This document shows, one piece after another, positions 1 through 9,558 of a DNA stretch of 64,000 bases. The notes beneath the pieces were generated by a model, which had not been told where the DNA came from, made no database searches, and saw only the letters and a program-made list of their open reading frames with translations. Position 1 is the first letter of the stretch. Each line of letters begins with the position of its first letter. Source of the stretch: Reyranella sp. (GTDB taxonomy: Bacteria; Pseudomonadota; Alphaproteobacteria; Reyranellales; Reyranellaceae); assembly GCF_004297405.1 (NCBI RefSeq), contig NZ_SCVC01000035.1, positions 29,250 to 93,249 on the forward strand. The letters run 5' to 3'. The translations under genes were made by a program, and so were the position numbers.

Positions 1-57
1 ATGGAAGAGCTGACCACGAGCCTGCGCATGGTGGCGAGCATACCTAAGCTGGCCTGA
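1..57 (+). CDS. tssC: TssC (sheath large subunit), C-terminal end only
   Basis: Reading in frame from base 1 there are 18 codons and a TGA at 55-57. The last residues, LRMVASIPKLA, resemble the usual TssC ending (LRLVAELPK type). The gene begins outside the window, so only this match and its place directly before the second TssC-like gene support the call. TssC forms the contractile T6SS sheath with TssB. The next start lies 57 bases downstream, consistent with one operon. Confidence 0.6.
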   Translation: MEELTTSLRMVASIPKLA

Positions 58-114
58 CCGCGCGGGCAGTTCCGCCGGCGCCAACCAGCCTGACAGGGTG
101 GGATCGGCGATATC

Positions 115-1686
115 ATGGGCAGTGATGCGACGATATCGGCAGCCACGACGACCCCCGTGGCGCCTGCCGCGCAAGAGGCTGTGCGGCAAACCCAGGCATT
201 GCGGACCGCCGTTCTGGCTGGGCAGTACTTCGGCGATCGTCATGCCATCTCTGCCGCTGAACTCAGCACATTCCTGCACGGCGGGCTCGATGCTCCCAGC
301 GCGCTGCGGGCTTGGTTCGGCGAGGCCCTGACTGGCCTTCTCGCGGCTGGTACGCTTCGAGCAGCGCTCGACAGGGACATCGCCGAGATCGATGCAGCAC
401 TCAGCCAGCAGCTCGACGCCGTACTGCATTCTCCGCGGCTCCAACAACTCGAGGGCCGCTGGCGCGGTCTGGCCTGGCTGGTCGCCGGCATCGAGCCGGG
501 GCGCCGCGTCAAGGTGCGCTTGCTCCCCGTCAAATGGGCAGAGGTTTGCCGCGACCTCGAGCGAGCCTTGGAATTCGACCAAAGCCTGATGTTTCGGCGG
601 ATCTACGAAGACGAGTTCGGCATGCCGGGCGGCGAGCCTTATGGTCTGATGGTCATCGACCATGCCGTTCGCCATCGCGTGGGTCCCGGGGCGCCGACGG
701 ACGACGTCGGGGCGCTGACGAGGCTTTCCGCGGTCGCCGCAGCGGCTTTCATGCCCGTCGTCCTGTCGCTCGATCCGAACGTGCTCGAAGTCGACAAATT
801 CGCCGATCTCGAAGGCGTGCGGGATATCACCGCCCCTTTGCGTGGGACCGAACATGTGCGCTGGCGCAGCCTGGCGGGGCGCGCCGACATGCGCTTCGTC
901 GCGATCACCTTCCCGCGACTGCTGGCACGCCATCCGTGGACGGACGATCCCAGCCGCGTCGATGGTTTCCGGTACAGCGAATACGCCCCCGACGCGGCAT
1001 CGCGTGTTTGGATGAGCGCAGGCTACGCTTTTGCCGCCTGCGCGGTGCGCGCCTTCGCCGACAACAACTGGCCGGCCGACGTCCGCGGCGTGGATATCGA
1101 TAGAATTGGTGGCGGGCTCGTGACCGATCTCCCGTCCGAGCCCTTTGCCAGCGGTCCACCGCATGCCTGGCCGCGTCGGGGTGTCGAATACCAACTCAGC
1201 AGCCGGCAAGAACAGGCCCTAGTCGAGGTCGGCATGATGCCGGTCGGCGTGCTGCCGTTCGGCCCCGATATGGTGTTTGGCGCCTCGCGCAGCATGCAAG
1301 CGCCAGCGAGCTATTCCGGCGCGACCGCCGCAGCGGCCGAGGCTAACGCCCGTCTGTCCGCCCAGATCAATTCCATGCTGTGCGCCGCCCGCTTCGCCCA
1401 TCTGCTCAAGGTCATGGGCCGCGACATGGTGGGTTCTTTCCGAACCGCTGACGAAATCGAACGCCAGCTCAATCGTTGGCTACAGGAATATGTCAATACC
1501 AACATCAACAGCACGACCGAGTCGCGGGCGCGTTTCCCCCTGGTCGAAGGCAATGTCGAAGTACGCGACCTGCCGGGCAAGCCGGGCGTCTTCGGCTGCA
1601 CCATCCACCTGCGTCCGCATTATCAGCTCGACGACGTCACGACCGCGTTCCACCTTGTCACCGAACTTGCCGCGCCGCGTAATTGA
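115..1686 (+). CDS. impD: Second TssC-like sheath protein (ImpD type)
   Basis: This 523-residue protein belongs to the TssC/EvpB sheath family. The family core can be seen around residues 110-330, including the segment DPNVLEVDKFADLEGVRD, and the C-terminus (GCTIHLRPHYQLDD, residues 495-510) has the TssC ending. It follows the end of a regular TssC, so the locus holds two TssC relatives in tandem, as in the rhizobial imp order impC-impD. ImpD-type proteins are thought to be sheath-related, but whether this one enters the sheath or regulates it cannot be read from the sequence. The ATG at 115 is the first start that gives the full family length. Confidence 0.82.
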   Translation: MGSDATISAATTTPVAPAAQEAVRQTQALRTAVLAGQYFGDRHAISAAELSTFLHGGLDAPSALRAWFGEALTGLLAAGTLRAALDRDIAEIDAALSQQLDAVLHSPRLQQLEGRWRGLAWLVAGIEPGRRVKVRLLPVKWAEVCRDLERALEFDQSLMFRRIYEDEFGMPGGEPYGLMVIDHAVRHRVGPGAPTDDVGALTRLSAVAAAAFMPVVLSLDPNVLEVDKFADLEGVRDITAPLRGTEHVRWRSLAGRADMRFVAITFPRLLARHPWTDDPSRVDGFRYSEYAPDAASRVWMSAGYAFAACAVRAFADNNWPADVRGVDIDRIGGGLVTDLPSEPFASGPPHAWPRRGVEYQLSSRQEQALVEVGMMPVGVLPFGPDMVFGASRSMQAPASYSGATAAAAEANARLSAQINSMLCAARFAHLLKVMGRDMVGSFRTADEIERQLNRWLQEYVNTNINSTTESRARFPLVEGNVEVRDLPGKPGVFGCTIHLRPHYQLDDVTTAFHLVTELAAPRN

Positions 1687-1722
1687 GGCGTTCCGCGTCG
1701 GATCAGCCCGTCAGGAGGATCG

Positions 1723-2565
1723 ATGTCAAATTCTTCCTCGAAAACCTCGGATCGTGGCGAAGCGGGTCGCCTGTTTCGTGAGGGCAATCTCGGCGATGCC
1801 GTGACCGCGGCGACGGCCGCGGTTCGCCAAGCGCCGACCGACATTGGCGCGCGGGTTCTCCTGGCCGAGTTCCTGTGCTTCGCCGGCAACATCGAACGCG
1901 CGGACGTGGTGCTCGACGCCTGCGCCGACCTCGATCCGACGGCGGCCCTGGTGGTGGCCGAGTTCCGCCAGCTCCTGCGCGGCGAGACGGCACGGCGGCA
2001 ACTATTCAAGGAAGGGCGCGTGCCGGAGTTTCTCGGCGAACCCACCGAGGCCCAGCGCCTGGCGCTGGCGGCCGTGGTGGCGTTGCGCAATGAAGCGTTC
2101 GAGGAAGCCGGCAAGCTCGCCGCGCAGGCCGAGGAAGTGCGCGCCCATCCCGCGGGCAGTCTTCGCGGCACGCCGTTCGACGATATGCGCGACGCCGATG
2201 ATTTGTTGGCATCCTGCTTCGAAGTCATCACCACGACCGGCAAGTACTTCTGGATCTCGCCCACTCGGGTCGAATTACTGGAGCTGCACCCGATGAAGAG
2301 GCCGCGCGATCTCATCTGGCGCCGCGCCACCATGCAGGTCGCCAGCGGCCCCGATGGCGACGTCTACCTGCCCACGCTCTATCCGCCCGGACCGGGTGAG
2401 GCCGCAGCCCTTTCCGATGCCTTGAAGCTCGGCCGGGCCACCGATTGGCAGCAGGCTGGTGAGAATGGACCGATGCGTGGCGTCGGCGCCGTGACCCTGC
2501 TGGTAGGTGAAGAGGCCGTGACCTGGCTGGAAATGGATGGCCTCAAGTTCCAGGTCGCCGCATGA
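1723..2565 (+). CDS. tagJ: T6SS accessory protein TagJ (ImpE/SciE family)
   Basis: This 280-residue soluble protein has an N-terminal helical, TPR-like part (residues 10-130; RLFREGNLGDAV, LLAEFLCFAGNIERAD). Its C-terminal domain carries the ImpE hallmark region FWISPTRVELLELHP (about 174-190). ImpE/TagJ binds the TssB sheath subunit in some systems and modulates ClpV-driven sheath recycling. It sits between impD and tssE, exactly as in rhizobial imp loci, and its stop overlaps the tssE start by 4 bases (2562-2565), so the two are probably translationally coupled. A good ribosome-binding site (AGGAGG) lies at 1713-1718. Confidence 0.85.
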   Translation: MSNSSSKTSDRGEAGRLFREGNLGDAVTAATAAVRQAPTDIGARVLLAEFLCFAGNIERADVVLDACADLDPTAALVVAEFRQLLRGETARRQLFKEGRVPEFLGEPTEAQRLALAAVVALRNEAFEEAGKLAAQAEEVRAHPAGSLRGTPFDDMRDADDLLASCFEVITTTGKYFWISPTRVELLELHPMKRPRDLIWRRATMQVASGPDGDVYLPTLYPPGPGEAAALSDALKLGRATDWQQAGENGPMRGVGAVTLLVGEEAVTWLEMDGLKFQVAA

Positions 2566-3089
2566 GCGATGCCCGAGGACGCACCGTCCCCGAAGCCAAG
2601 GGTCCGGCACGGGCGCGACGGGCCCAGCTCCCCCTGCTCGACCGGCTGATCGATGCCGAACCGGCAGAACAAACTGATCGCGCACTTTCGACGTCGGCCG
2701 TGATGGACGTGCTTCGTGCCAGCGTCTGCAACGACATTGAGGAATTGCTGAACACCCGCCGGCGGTGGCGTTCCTGGAATCCGGACCTCTCACACCTGAA
2801 GCACTCGCTGGTTGCCTTTGGGCTGCCGGACTTCGCCTCCGGCGCCTTCAACGATCCACGCCGGCGTGAGGATCTTCGCCTGCTCGTTGAGGAGTGCATC
2901 CGCACCTTCGAACCACGCATCACGAACCTCAAGGTCTCACTCGTCGAAGCGACCGACAGGACGAGCGGCACCTTGCGGCTGCGGATCGACGCGATGCTCC
3001 GCGCCGAGCCGGCGCCCGAGCCCATCATCTTCGACACGGTCGTCGATCTCGTCGCCAAGACCGTGACCGTTTCCGAAGAGGAGTCCTGA
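2562..3089 (+). CDS. tssE: T6SS baseplate protein TssE (gp25-like)
   Basis: This 175-residue protein is a little longer than most TssE proteins because of an N-terminal extension of about 40 residues. The gp25-like domain covers roughly residues 45-170, with SVCNDIEELLNTRRRW and the region around FGLPDFASG typical of TssE. In the family, TssE is a structural wedge part of the baseplate, and the fold resembles T4 gp25 rather than an active lysozyme. The ATG overlaps the tagJ stop (ATGA). tssF starts three bases after the TGA. Confidence 0.9.
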   Translation: MSDARGRTVPEAKGPARARRAQLPLLDRLIDAEPAEQTDRALSTSAVMDVLRASVCNDIEELLNTRRRWRSWNPDLSHLKHSLVAFGLPDFASGAFNDPRRREDLRLLVEECIRTFEPRITNLKVSLVEATDRTSGTLRLRIDAMLRAEPAPEPIIFDTVVDLVAKTVTVSEEES

Positions 3090-3092
3090 CGG

Positions 3093-4928
3093 GTGTCCGA
3101 CGCGCTGCTCGCTTACTTCAATCGGGAGCTCGAAGCTCTGCGCGGATTGGCTGGCGAATTCGCGGAACGCCATCCCAAGATCGCCGGCCGCCTGCGCCTG
3201 ACCAAGGATACCGTCGACGATCCCCATGTCGGCCGCCTGCTCGAGGGCGTGGCTTTCCTCGGTGCCCGCGTCCAGCACAGGTTGGACGACGAATTCCCGG
3301 AGCTGACCGACGGCCTGCTCTCGGTGCTCTATCCGCACTATCTCGCACCCATGCCGTCGGTGGCGATCACGCGGTTCGCAGCCGATCCGGGGATACAGGG
3401 ACCCGCCCATCTGCCGGCTGGCCTCGCCATCGAAAGCGAACCGGTCGGCAGCGAGCCCTGTCAATTCCGCACTGCCTATCCCTTGACGCTATGGCCGATC
3501 GAAATCGAAGCGGTCCGTCTCTCCGGCATGCCCCTTCCCGCGCCACCCAATCCGGCCGCGGAGCGCGCCGTGTCGTGCCTGCGGATTACCCTGCGTTGCG
3601 CCGACCCGACGATGACTTTCACGCGGCTCGGCCTCGACAAGCTGCGCTTCTTTCTCGGCGGCGAACAGGGATCGTTGCTGCTCGAGCTCCTGCTGGCGCA
3701 TACCGTATCGATCGCTCTCGCCGACGATCATACGGACGCCCAACCGGTGATCGTGCCGCCCGATGCCCTGCAAGCGGTCGGCTTCGCGCCGGAAGAAGCA
3801 CTGTTTCCGTGGCCTGCCCGGTCCTTCTCCGGCTTCCGTTTACTCAGCGAATACTTTGCGGCGCGCGAGAAATTCCTGTTCATCGACATCAGCCGGCTCG
3901 ATGCCAAGACCATGGTATCGGCTGGCAATCGCATGGACATCTTCATCTATCTCGACCGTGCGATGCCCGACCTCGAACGATCGGTGCAGGCGAACAGCCT
4001 GACCCTGGGCTGTACCCCCATCGTCAATCTGTTCGAGCAGAAGTGCGATCCTATCCAGCTCGATCACACGAGCATCGAATATCGGATCGAGCCTGACGTC
4101 CGCCGTCCAGCGAGCCTGGAAATCTGGTCCATCGAACGCGTGCGCGAGAGCCTGCCGGGCGGTGAGTTCCGCGACTGGCAGCCCTTCCATCGATTGACGC
4201 GCCGTCACACCGGCGATGTCGCCGAGCCAGGCCGTTTCTTCGGTACTGCGCGTCGCGAGACCACAGGTGGCATTCGGGGCACCGACGTTTTTCTGTTGCC
4301 GCACGATGCCGGCTTTGACCCCCAGAGCGACGCGAGCGGCGTGCTGTCGATCGATGCACTTTGCTGCAATCGAGACCTGCCAGCATCGCTGCCGTTCGGC
4401 GGCGGACGCCCGGCGCTGCGGCTGGTGGAAGGCGCCGCCGTCGTCACCGGCCTGTCCTGCCTCACCGCCCCCACGCCGACACTGCGCCTGCCTCTGCAGG
4501 AGCGTGGCTTCTGGCGGCTGATCTCCCATCTTTCCCTCGGGCATCTCAGTGTCGTCGGAGGCGAGACGGCCGCCGCCGCTTTGCGTGAAGTGCTGCGTCT
4601 CTACGACTGCCGCGACTCCACCGAGTCGCGGGCAGTGATCCGGGCGCTGCTCGATGTTACGTCGCGACCGGGAACTGCGCGCATCCCGGGCCTCAGCGGC
4701 CCCGGCAGGCGCTCGGGTGGATTCTGCCGCGGCCTGGACGTGACCCTGACGTTCGATGGACAGGTCTGGACGACAAGCGGCCTCTACATTCTCGCCTCCG
4801 TGTTGGACCGCTTCCTGGCATTGCACGCGACCGTGAACTCGTTCGTGCGGACCGAGGCGCGTTTGCGCGGCCGCCCCGAGGCCGTTGCCAAATGGCCAGC
4901 GCGCGCCGGCAGCCAGGTGCTGCTGTGA
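3093..4928 (+). CDS. tssF: T6SS baseplate protein TssF (ImpG/VasA)
   Basis: This protein has 611 residues, the usual TssF length. The N-terminus LLAYFNRELEALRGLAGEFA is the family signature, and YPHYLAPMPS (about 85-95) is also typical. TssF pairs with TssG, TssE and TssK in the baseplate wedge. The start is a GTG (3093) because it gives the conserved N-terminus and lies just after the tssE stop. The 3' end overlaps the tssG start as GTGA. Confidence 0.93.
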   Translation: MSDALLAYFNRELEALRGLAGEFAERHPKIAGRLRLTKDTVDDPHVGRLLEGVAFLGARVQHRLDDEFPELTDGLLSVLYPHYLAPMPSVAITRFAADPGIQGPAHLPAGLAIESEPVGSEPCQFRTAYPLTLWPIEIEAVRLSGMPLPAPPNPAAERAVSCLRITLRCADPTMTFTRLGLDKLRFFLGGEQGSLLLELLLAHTVSIALADDHTDAQPVIVPPDALQAVGFAPEEALFPWPARSFSGFRLLSEYFAAREKFLFIDISRLDAKTMVSAGNRMDIFIYLDRAMPDLERSVQANSLTLGCTPIVNLFEQKCDPIQLDHTSIEYRIEPDVRRPASLEIWSIERVRESLPGGEFRDWQPFHRLTRRHTGDVAEPGRFFGTARRETTGGIRGTDVFLLPHDAGFDPQSDASGVLSIDALCCNRDLPASLPFGGGRPALRLVEGAAVVTGLSCLTAPTPTLRLPLQERGFWRLISHLSLGHLSVVGGETAAAALREVLRLYDCRDSTESRAVIRALLDVTSRPGTARIPGLSGPGRRSGGFCRGLDVTLTFDGQVWTTSGLYILASVLDRFLALHATVNSFVRTEARLRGRPEAVAKWPARAGSQVLL

Positions 4929-6007
4929 CCGACCTGTCGCAGGGGCGACATCGTCGCAGCCCTTTGGCACGCCTGCAGGCAGAGCCCCGGCGCTTCACCT
5001 TCGACGCGGCCGTTCGGCTCCTGACATTTCATCGCGGTCGACCGAATCCAGCCGAGGCCGCAAGGTTCACCAGCGTCGCCGGATCGGCTTACTCCGGCGC
5101 GGAAGTGACCGAGGTGCAGTCCGATACTAAGGAGTCCGCGCCGCGTGTCACGGTCGGTCTCATTGGCCTCACCGGACCGGTCGGTGTTCTGCCGCGGCAA
5201 TACTCCGATGCCGTGGTGGCCGACCAGCGGACACGCTCCTTCTCGCTCACCGATTTCCTCGACGTCGTCTCGCACCGCATGATCGCGGCATTCGCCGCCG
5301 CCGGTGCGAAGTATCGCCCCCATCGTGCTGCCGATTCCGGCGCACTGACATCGCCGCAAAAACCTGCCGATCCCGTCGCCGATGTCCTGCTGGCGTTGAC
5401 GGGCTATGCCACACCACATCTCGCCGACCGCCTGCTGGCGGGGCCGGCCGCGTTACGCCACTACGCGGGCTTCTTTTCGGCCCATCCGCGGTCGACGGAT
5501 CGCCTCGAGGCCCTGGCATCCGACTGGTTGGGACGGCCGGTCAAGGTCAACCAGTTTGCCGGCGCCTGGATGGCGCTTCCCGTGGACCAGCGCAGCCGCC
5601 TCGCGACGGGTGTTTCCCTCGGTGCATTCAGCCAGTTGGGTATCGATGCAGCGGCCGGCGTGCGTGCCTGGGATCAACAGGCGCGGATCGTCCTGAAGAT
5701 CGGTCCGCTCGACCTGCCCTATTTCGAGCGGCTGCTGCCGAACAGCCCGTTGCTGCGCGAACTGGTGTCGCTGGTGCGCGCCTTCGTAGGTTTCGAGGTC
5801 GGGTTCGCGATCAATCCCGTGCTCGCCCGGAATGCTGTTCCGCCCCTTGCACTGTCGAGTCCGGACGCAGCGGGCACGGCCAGTGCAGCCGGCGCCGGAC
5901 CACTCCTGGGTTGGAATACCTGGCTACCAACATCTGCGGTTCTCCCTCGACGGACGGATGCTGGCGACGCTGTGTTCGAGGGCGAAGTTGTCGAAGGACG
6001 CTCATGA
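4925..6007 (+). CDS. tssG: T6SS baseplate protein TssG (ImpH/VasB)
   Basis: This is a protein of about 360 residues. The N-terminal stretch FTFDAAVRLLTFHRG is the TssG signature, and GRPVKVNQFAGAWM in the middle also fits the family. The GTG at 4925 is preferred because it overlaps the tssF stop (GTGA); an upstream ATG at 4892 in the same frame would add 11 residues lying inside tssF. The last residues are lost in a low-similarity tail, and the stop overlaps the ATG of the methyltransferase gene at 6004. Confidence 0.9.
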   Translation: MTDLSQGRHRRSPLARLQAEPRRFTFDAAVRLLTFHRGRPNPAEAARFTSVAGSAYSGAEVTEVQSDTKESAPRVTVGLIGLTGPVGVLPRQYSDAVVADQRTRSFSLTDFLDVVSHRMIAAFAAAGAKYRPHRAADSGALTSPQKPADPVADVLLALTGYATPHLADRLLAGPAALRHYAGFFSAHPRSTDRLEALASDWLGRPVKVNQFAGAWMALPVDQRSRLATGVSLGAFSQLGIDAAAGVRAWDQQARIVLKIGPLDLPYFERLLPNSPLLRELVSLVRAFVGFEVGFAINPVLARNAVPPLALSSPDAAGTASAAGAGPLLGWNTWLPTSAVLPRRTDAGDAVFEGEVVEGRS

Positions 6008-7512
6008 TCCAACCGTGGAGCAACGGCTACGTCGCCGATGTCGCGTACATCGAGGGCTTCTACGTCCAGCAATCGCCGATGCGCCTGGCCTTGGCCTGCC
6101 ACATCGGGGGCGTGGCCGTCGACCTCCCTGAGCCGGACGACCAAGCCTGCTATCTCGAACTGGGATGTGGCATGGGCATCGGCGCGCTGCTGACTGCCGC
6201 CGCCAATCCAGGATGGCAGGTGATCGCCGTCGACTACAACCCCGCGCATATCGCCGTCGGCGCCAGCCTTGCCCGTACCGCCCGGCTCGAAAACATCCGC
6301 TTCGTGGAGGCCGACCTCACTCAGTTCGCGGAGAGCGCCGAGGCAAGGTCGATGCCAGCGGCCGACTTCGTCAGCATGCATGGTCTGTGGTCCTGGGTGG
6401 GCGGCGATGTGCGGGCCGGAATTGTCCGGCTGCTTGCCGCCAAGACGCGTCCCGGCGCCATCGTGCATGTGAGCTACAACGCCTTGCCAGCCTGGCAGGG
6501 CGCCATCGGTATGCAACGTATCATCTACGAAGCCGGCATCCGGGCTCCCGGCCGCAGCGATCTACAGGCCCAGGCAGGATTGGCGCTCGCCCGCGACATC
6601 AAGGCAGCCGGCGGCAAGTACCTGGTCGAAAGCCCGCTCGCGAGCGATCTCATCGACACGACGGGCACCATGGCGACGGAGTATCTGTCGCATGAGTTCA
6701 TGAGCGCCCATTGGAAGCCAGCCTTCCACGCCGATGTCGCCGCGGCGATGGCCGAGGCCAAACTCGACTGGGTCGCATCGGCCAACCCGCTGGAGAACTT
6801 CAACGAACTGATGCTGACGGAGGAGCAACGCGCCCTCCTGGATCGCTACAAGGATCCGATCGTGCGCGAGTTGATCAAGGATACTTGCCAGCCCCGGCAG
6901 CTGCGTCACGACGTTTTCGTACGCGGCGCCCGGCGACTGCGCGACGACGAGCGGGACGCCGCGATCGCCCGTCTGACGCTGATGCCGACGATTGGCGAGA
7001 GCGAGCTGCAAACGAAACTGCAGGTGCCGGCGGGCACGGCCGACATGTCGGGTCCTTTGAAGACCATGATGGTCGCGGCGATGCGCGGTCCGGCGACAAT
7101 TGCCGACCTGCTGGCGCTGGAACCCGGGCGCAGCAGTCCAACGGAGCTGATCGGCGTGCTGGTGGGCTCCAACCAATGCCAGGTCGCCATGAGGCCCGAC
7201 GGACTGCAGCCCGACTCTGCCGATCGACTGAATCGCGTTCTTGCATCGCGTGTGGAGTCGATCGCCGAGGCCCGGCCGTACAGCGGTCTCGCCTCATCGA
7301 GGCTCGGCGGCGGCCTTTCGGCGCCTCCACTCTTGCAGTTCATCGCGGGGCGGATGCTCTGTGGCGAACGCGAGGATCGGGCCGAAGCCTGGATAGAGCG
7401 GCTCGCCTCCGACATCCTGCCGGAGAAGCACGATAAGGTTCGGGAGGTGGTGAACACCGCCATCGAGCAGCGCGTTCCCGTCCTGCGCCAGCTTCGGATC
7501 GTGCCGGAATAG
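6004..7512 (+). CDS. T6SS-linked SAM-dependent methyltransferase with regulatory-domain-like C-terminus
   Basis: This 502-residue protein has a class I methyltransferase fold near the N-terminus: motif I YLELGCGMGIGALL at about residues 46-60, the acidic end of strand two at VIAVDYNPAHI (about 74-84) and FVEADL (about 101-106). The remaining 300 residues resemble methyltransferase-associated regulatory/winged-helix regions (for example RQLRHDVFVRGARRL). No signal peptide or membrane segment is seen. The ATG overlaps the tssG stop as ATGA, so it is expressed with the baseplate genes. The substrate is unknown; a baseplate, VgrG or effector protein is an inference from position only. Relatives with similar layout are usually annotated only as methyltransferases. 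Confidence 0.78.
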   Translation: MIQPWSNGYVADVAYIEGFYVQQSPMRLALACHIGGVAVDLPEPDDQACYLELGCGMGIGALLTAAANPGWQVIAVDYNPAHIAVGASLARTARLENIRFVEADLTQFAESAEARSMPAADFVSMHGLWSWVGGDVRAGIVRLLAAKTRPGAIVHVSYNALPAWQGAIGMQRIIYEAGIRAPGRSDLQAQAGLALARDIKAAGGKYLVESPLASDLIDTTGTMATEYLSHEFMSAHWKPAFHADVAAAMAEAKLDWVASANPLENFNELMLTEEQRALLDRYKDPIVRELIKDTCQPRQLRHDVFVRGARRLRDDERDAAIARLTLMPTIGESELQTKLQVPAGTADMSGPLKTMMVAAMRGPATIADLLALEPGRSSPTELIGVLVGSNQCQVAMRPDGLQPDSADRLNRVLASRVESIAEARPYSGLASSRLGGGLSAPPLLQFIAGRMLCGEREDRAEAWIERLASDILPEKHDKVREVVNTAIEQRVPVLRQLRIVPE

Positions 7513-7710
7513 CGAGAAGCGTCGCCGAAATGAAACAAATTCAACGGGATATGCCCCAAAGCCCGAATCAACTGCATCGAAGGTGGCCCGATTGGTGCGC
7601 GCCGCTGCCGTTATTCCCTTTCCAGTTGAGCTGGGTTACCGTGACGGCTTGCGGGGGAACCGACCGTGATGTGGCTTCTAGGCACCCTACCGACTGGAAT
7701 GCCGTAGCAA

Positions 7711-9546
7711 ATGCCCGACGACACGAAACCGCTGCTGTCGCTCACGAGCACGGCCGAGTCGCCGCTCCAGCCCATCCGGATGGTGGCGCACGAGATCATC
7801 TGCGATCTTTTTCATTTCGAGATCGAGGCGATCGCGGAAGACAAAATCGATGCGCGCGGGATGCTCAACAAGCCGGCCTGCCTGGCCGTCAACCATGGCG
7901 ATGAAGCGACACGCTACTTCCACGGCATCGTCAGCAGGTTCGGCGTCATCGAACAAAAGGGCCATACCGATACGCTCTATCACATGGTCCTCGTGCCGCA
8001 GCTTGCACACGCCGACATCCGAAGCGACTGCCGCCTGTTCTTCAACAAGACCGCCGAAGACATCATCAAGACGATCCTCGACGAAACCGGTGTGACGAAG
8101 ACGGCGTTCCGCCTCTACTCTCAGCCGCCACAACGCAAGGTAACCACGCAGTACAACGAAACAGCGCTGGATTTCGTGACCCGGCTCATGGAGGAGGAAG
8201 GCTGGTACTACTTCTTCGAACATGCGTCCGACGGGCACACGCTCGTGATCACGAACGACAACAACGGGTTCACCACGATTCCCGAGGCCGTCGTCCGGCT
8301 CGGCATGGGCGACATGGCAGACACGCTCACCGAACACCGGAAGATCGAGGAGTTTGCCGAGGGCAAGATAGCCCTGCGCGACTACGACGATGAGTCGCCC
8401 AGCAAGAACCTCAAGGTCGAGCAGAGCACGATCCTCAAGCACGGCGGGACCGCCCATCGTCCCGTGTTCCATTGGCCAGCCCTGACCTACGACACCTCGC
8501 AGGCCAAGGAGCGTGCCAAACGGCGGATGGAAGCGGCCGAGGCAGCCGTTTCCCTGATCGGCGCGAATGGTGCAATGGCCAATCTCTTCGCCGGCGGAAA
8601 GTACAAGTTCCGTGACAAGGATGGCACCGAGACCGTGCAGGTCGTCCGGGAAATCACGCACACCGCCGAAGACACGTCCGCCCAGGCCAACAATGGGACG
8701 GCGAGCTATTCGAACAATTTCTCGGCCTTCCCGAACACCGTGCCCTGGCGGGAGCCGATGGAGACGCCGCGCCCCCGGATGGAGGGATTGCACACCGCCA
8801 TCGTCGTCGGCCCCGCCGGCGAGGAGATCTACACGGACGACTACGGTCGCATAAAGATCCGCTTTCCCTGGGACTGGCGTTCAGACGCGACGGCCGACAG
8901 CGGCAACTGGGCCCGCGTCGTGCAACCCTGGGCCGGTGACCAATGGGGCGCGCAATTCATCCCGCGCGTGGGCACGGAAGTCGCGGTCGCCTTTATGGAT
9001 TCCGACCCGGACCGGCCGATCGTCGTCGGCGGTCTCTACAACGGCAACGACAAGCCGATCTTTCCCGTCGGCGAGAAGACGAAGCTCGGCTTTCGGTCAC
9101 GCTCGACGACCGGCGGCGGCTCGGACGAATTCAACGAGATTTCGGTCGACGACAAGAAGGGCAACGAAGTGGTCTTTCTGCATGCGCAGAAGGACATGAC
9201 GGTCGAAGTCGAACACGACCACAAGCTCACGGTCGAGAATGACCGCAAGGTCGTGATCACCGGCAACGAGGACGTCACGCTCAAGCGAGGCAATCAGACC
9301 ACCAAGCTGGACCAGGGCAATGTCTCGGTCACGACCACCCTCGGCAAGATCACCCTGGAAGCCCTCGACTCCATTACGCTGAAGGTCGGATCGAGCTCCA
9401 TCAAGCTGGATCAGATGGGCGTCACCGTGAAGGGCATGATGGTGAAAGTGGAAGGAACGGTGATGACGGAGGTGAAAGGCACAATGACAACCGTCACAGG
9501 CACCGCGATGCTGACGCTCAAGGGCGGCATCCTCATGATCAACTGA
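7711..9546 (+). CDS. vgrG: VgrG spike protein (TssI)
   Basis: This 611-residue protein has a gp27-like part (residues 10-350; GWYYFFEHASDGHTLVI), a gp5-like OB fold (about 365-450; DDYGRIKIRFPWDW, FIPRVGTEVAVAFMDSDPDR, GGLYNG) and a C-terminal beta-helical needle (about 480-611) of short Val/Thr repeats. It ends with the needle and has no toxin domain, so it should deliver cargo through PAAR or adaptors. It is separated from the methyltransferase gene by 198 bases, in which no clear promoter or ribosome-binding site was seen. It is followed closely by the adaptor-like gene and PAAR. Confidence 0.93.
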   Translation: MPDDTKPLLSLTSTAESPLQPIRMVAHEIICDLFHFEIEAIAEDKIDARGMLNKPACLAVNHGDEATRYFHGIVSRFGVIEQKGHTDTLYHMVLVPQLAHADIRSDCRLFFNKTAEDIIKTILDETGVTKTAFRLYSQPPQRKVTTQYNETALDFVTRLMEEEGWYYFFEHASDGHTLVITNDNNGFTTIPEAVVRLGMGDMADTLTEHRKIEEFAEGKIALRDYDDESPSKNLKVEQSTILKHGGTAHRPVFHWPALTYDTSQAKERAKRRMEAAEAAVSLIGANGAMANLFAGGKYKFRDKDGTETVQVVREITHTAEDTSAQANNGTASYSNNFSAFPNTVPWREPMETPRPRMEGLHTAIVVGPAGEEIYTDDYGRIKIRFPWDWRSDATADSGNWARVVQPWAGDQWGAQFIPRVGTEVAVAFMDSDPDRPIVVGGLYNGNDKPIFPVGEKTKLGFRSRSTTGGGSDEFNEISVDDKKGNEVVFLHAQKDMTVEVEHDHKLTVENDRKVVITGNEDVTLKRGNQTTKLDQGNVSVTTTLGKITLEALDSITLKVGSSSIKLDQMGVTVKGMMVKVEGTVMTEVKGTMTTVTGTAMLTLKGGILMIN

Positions 9547-9558
9547 CAGATATCCGTA

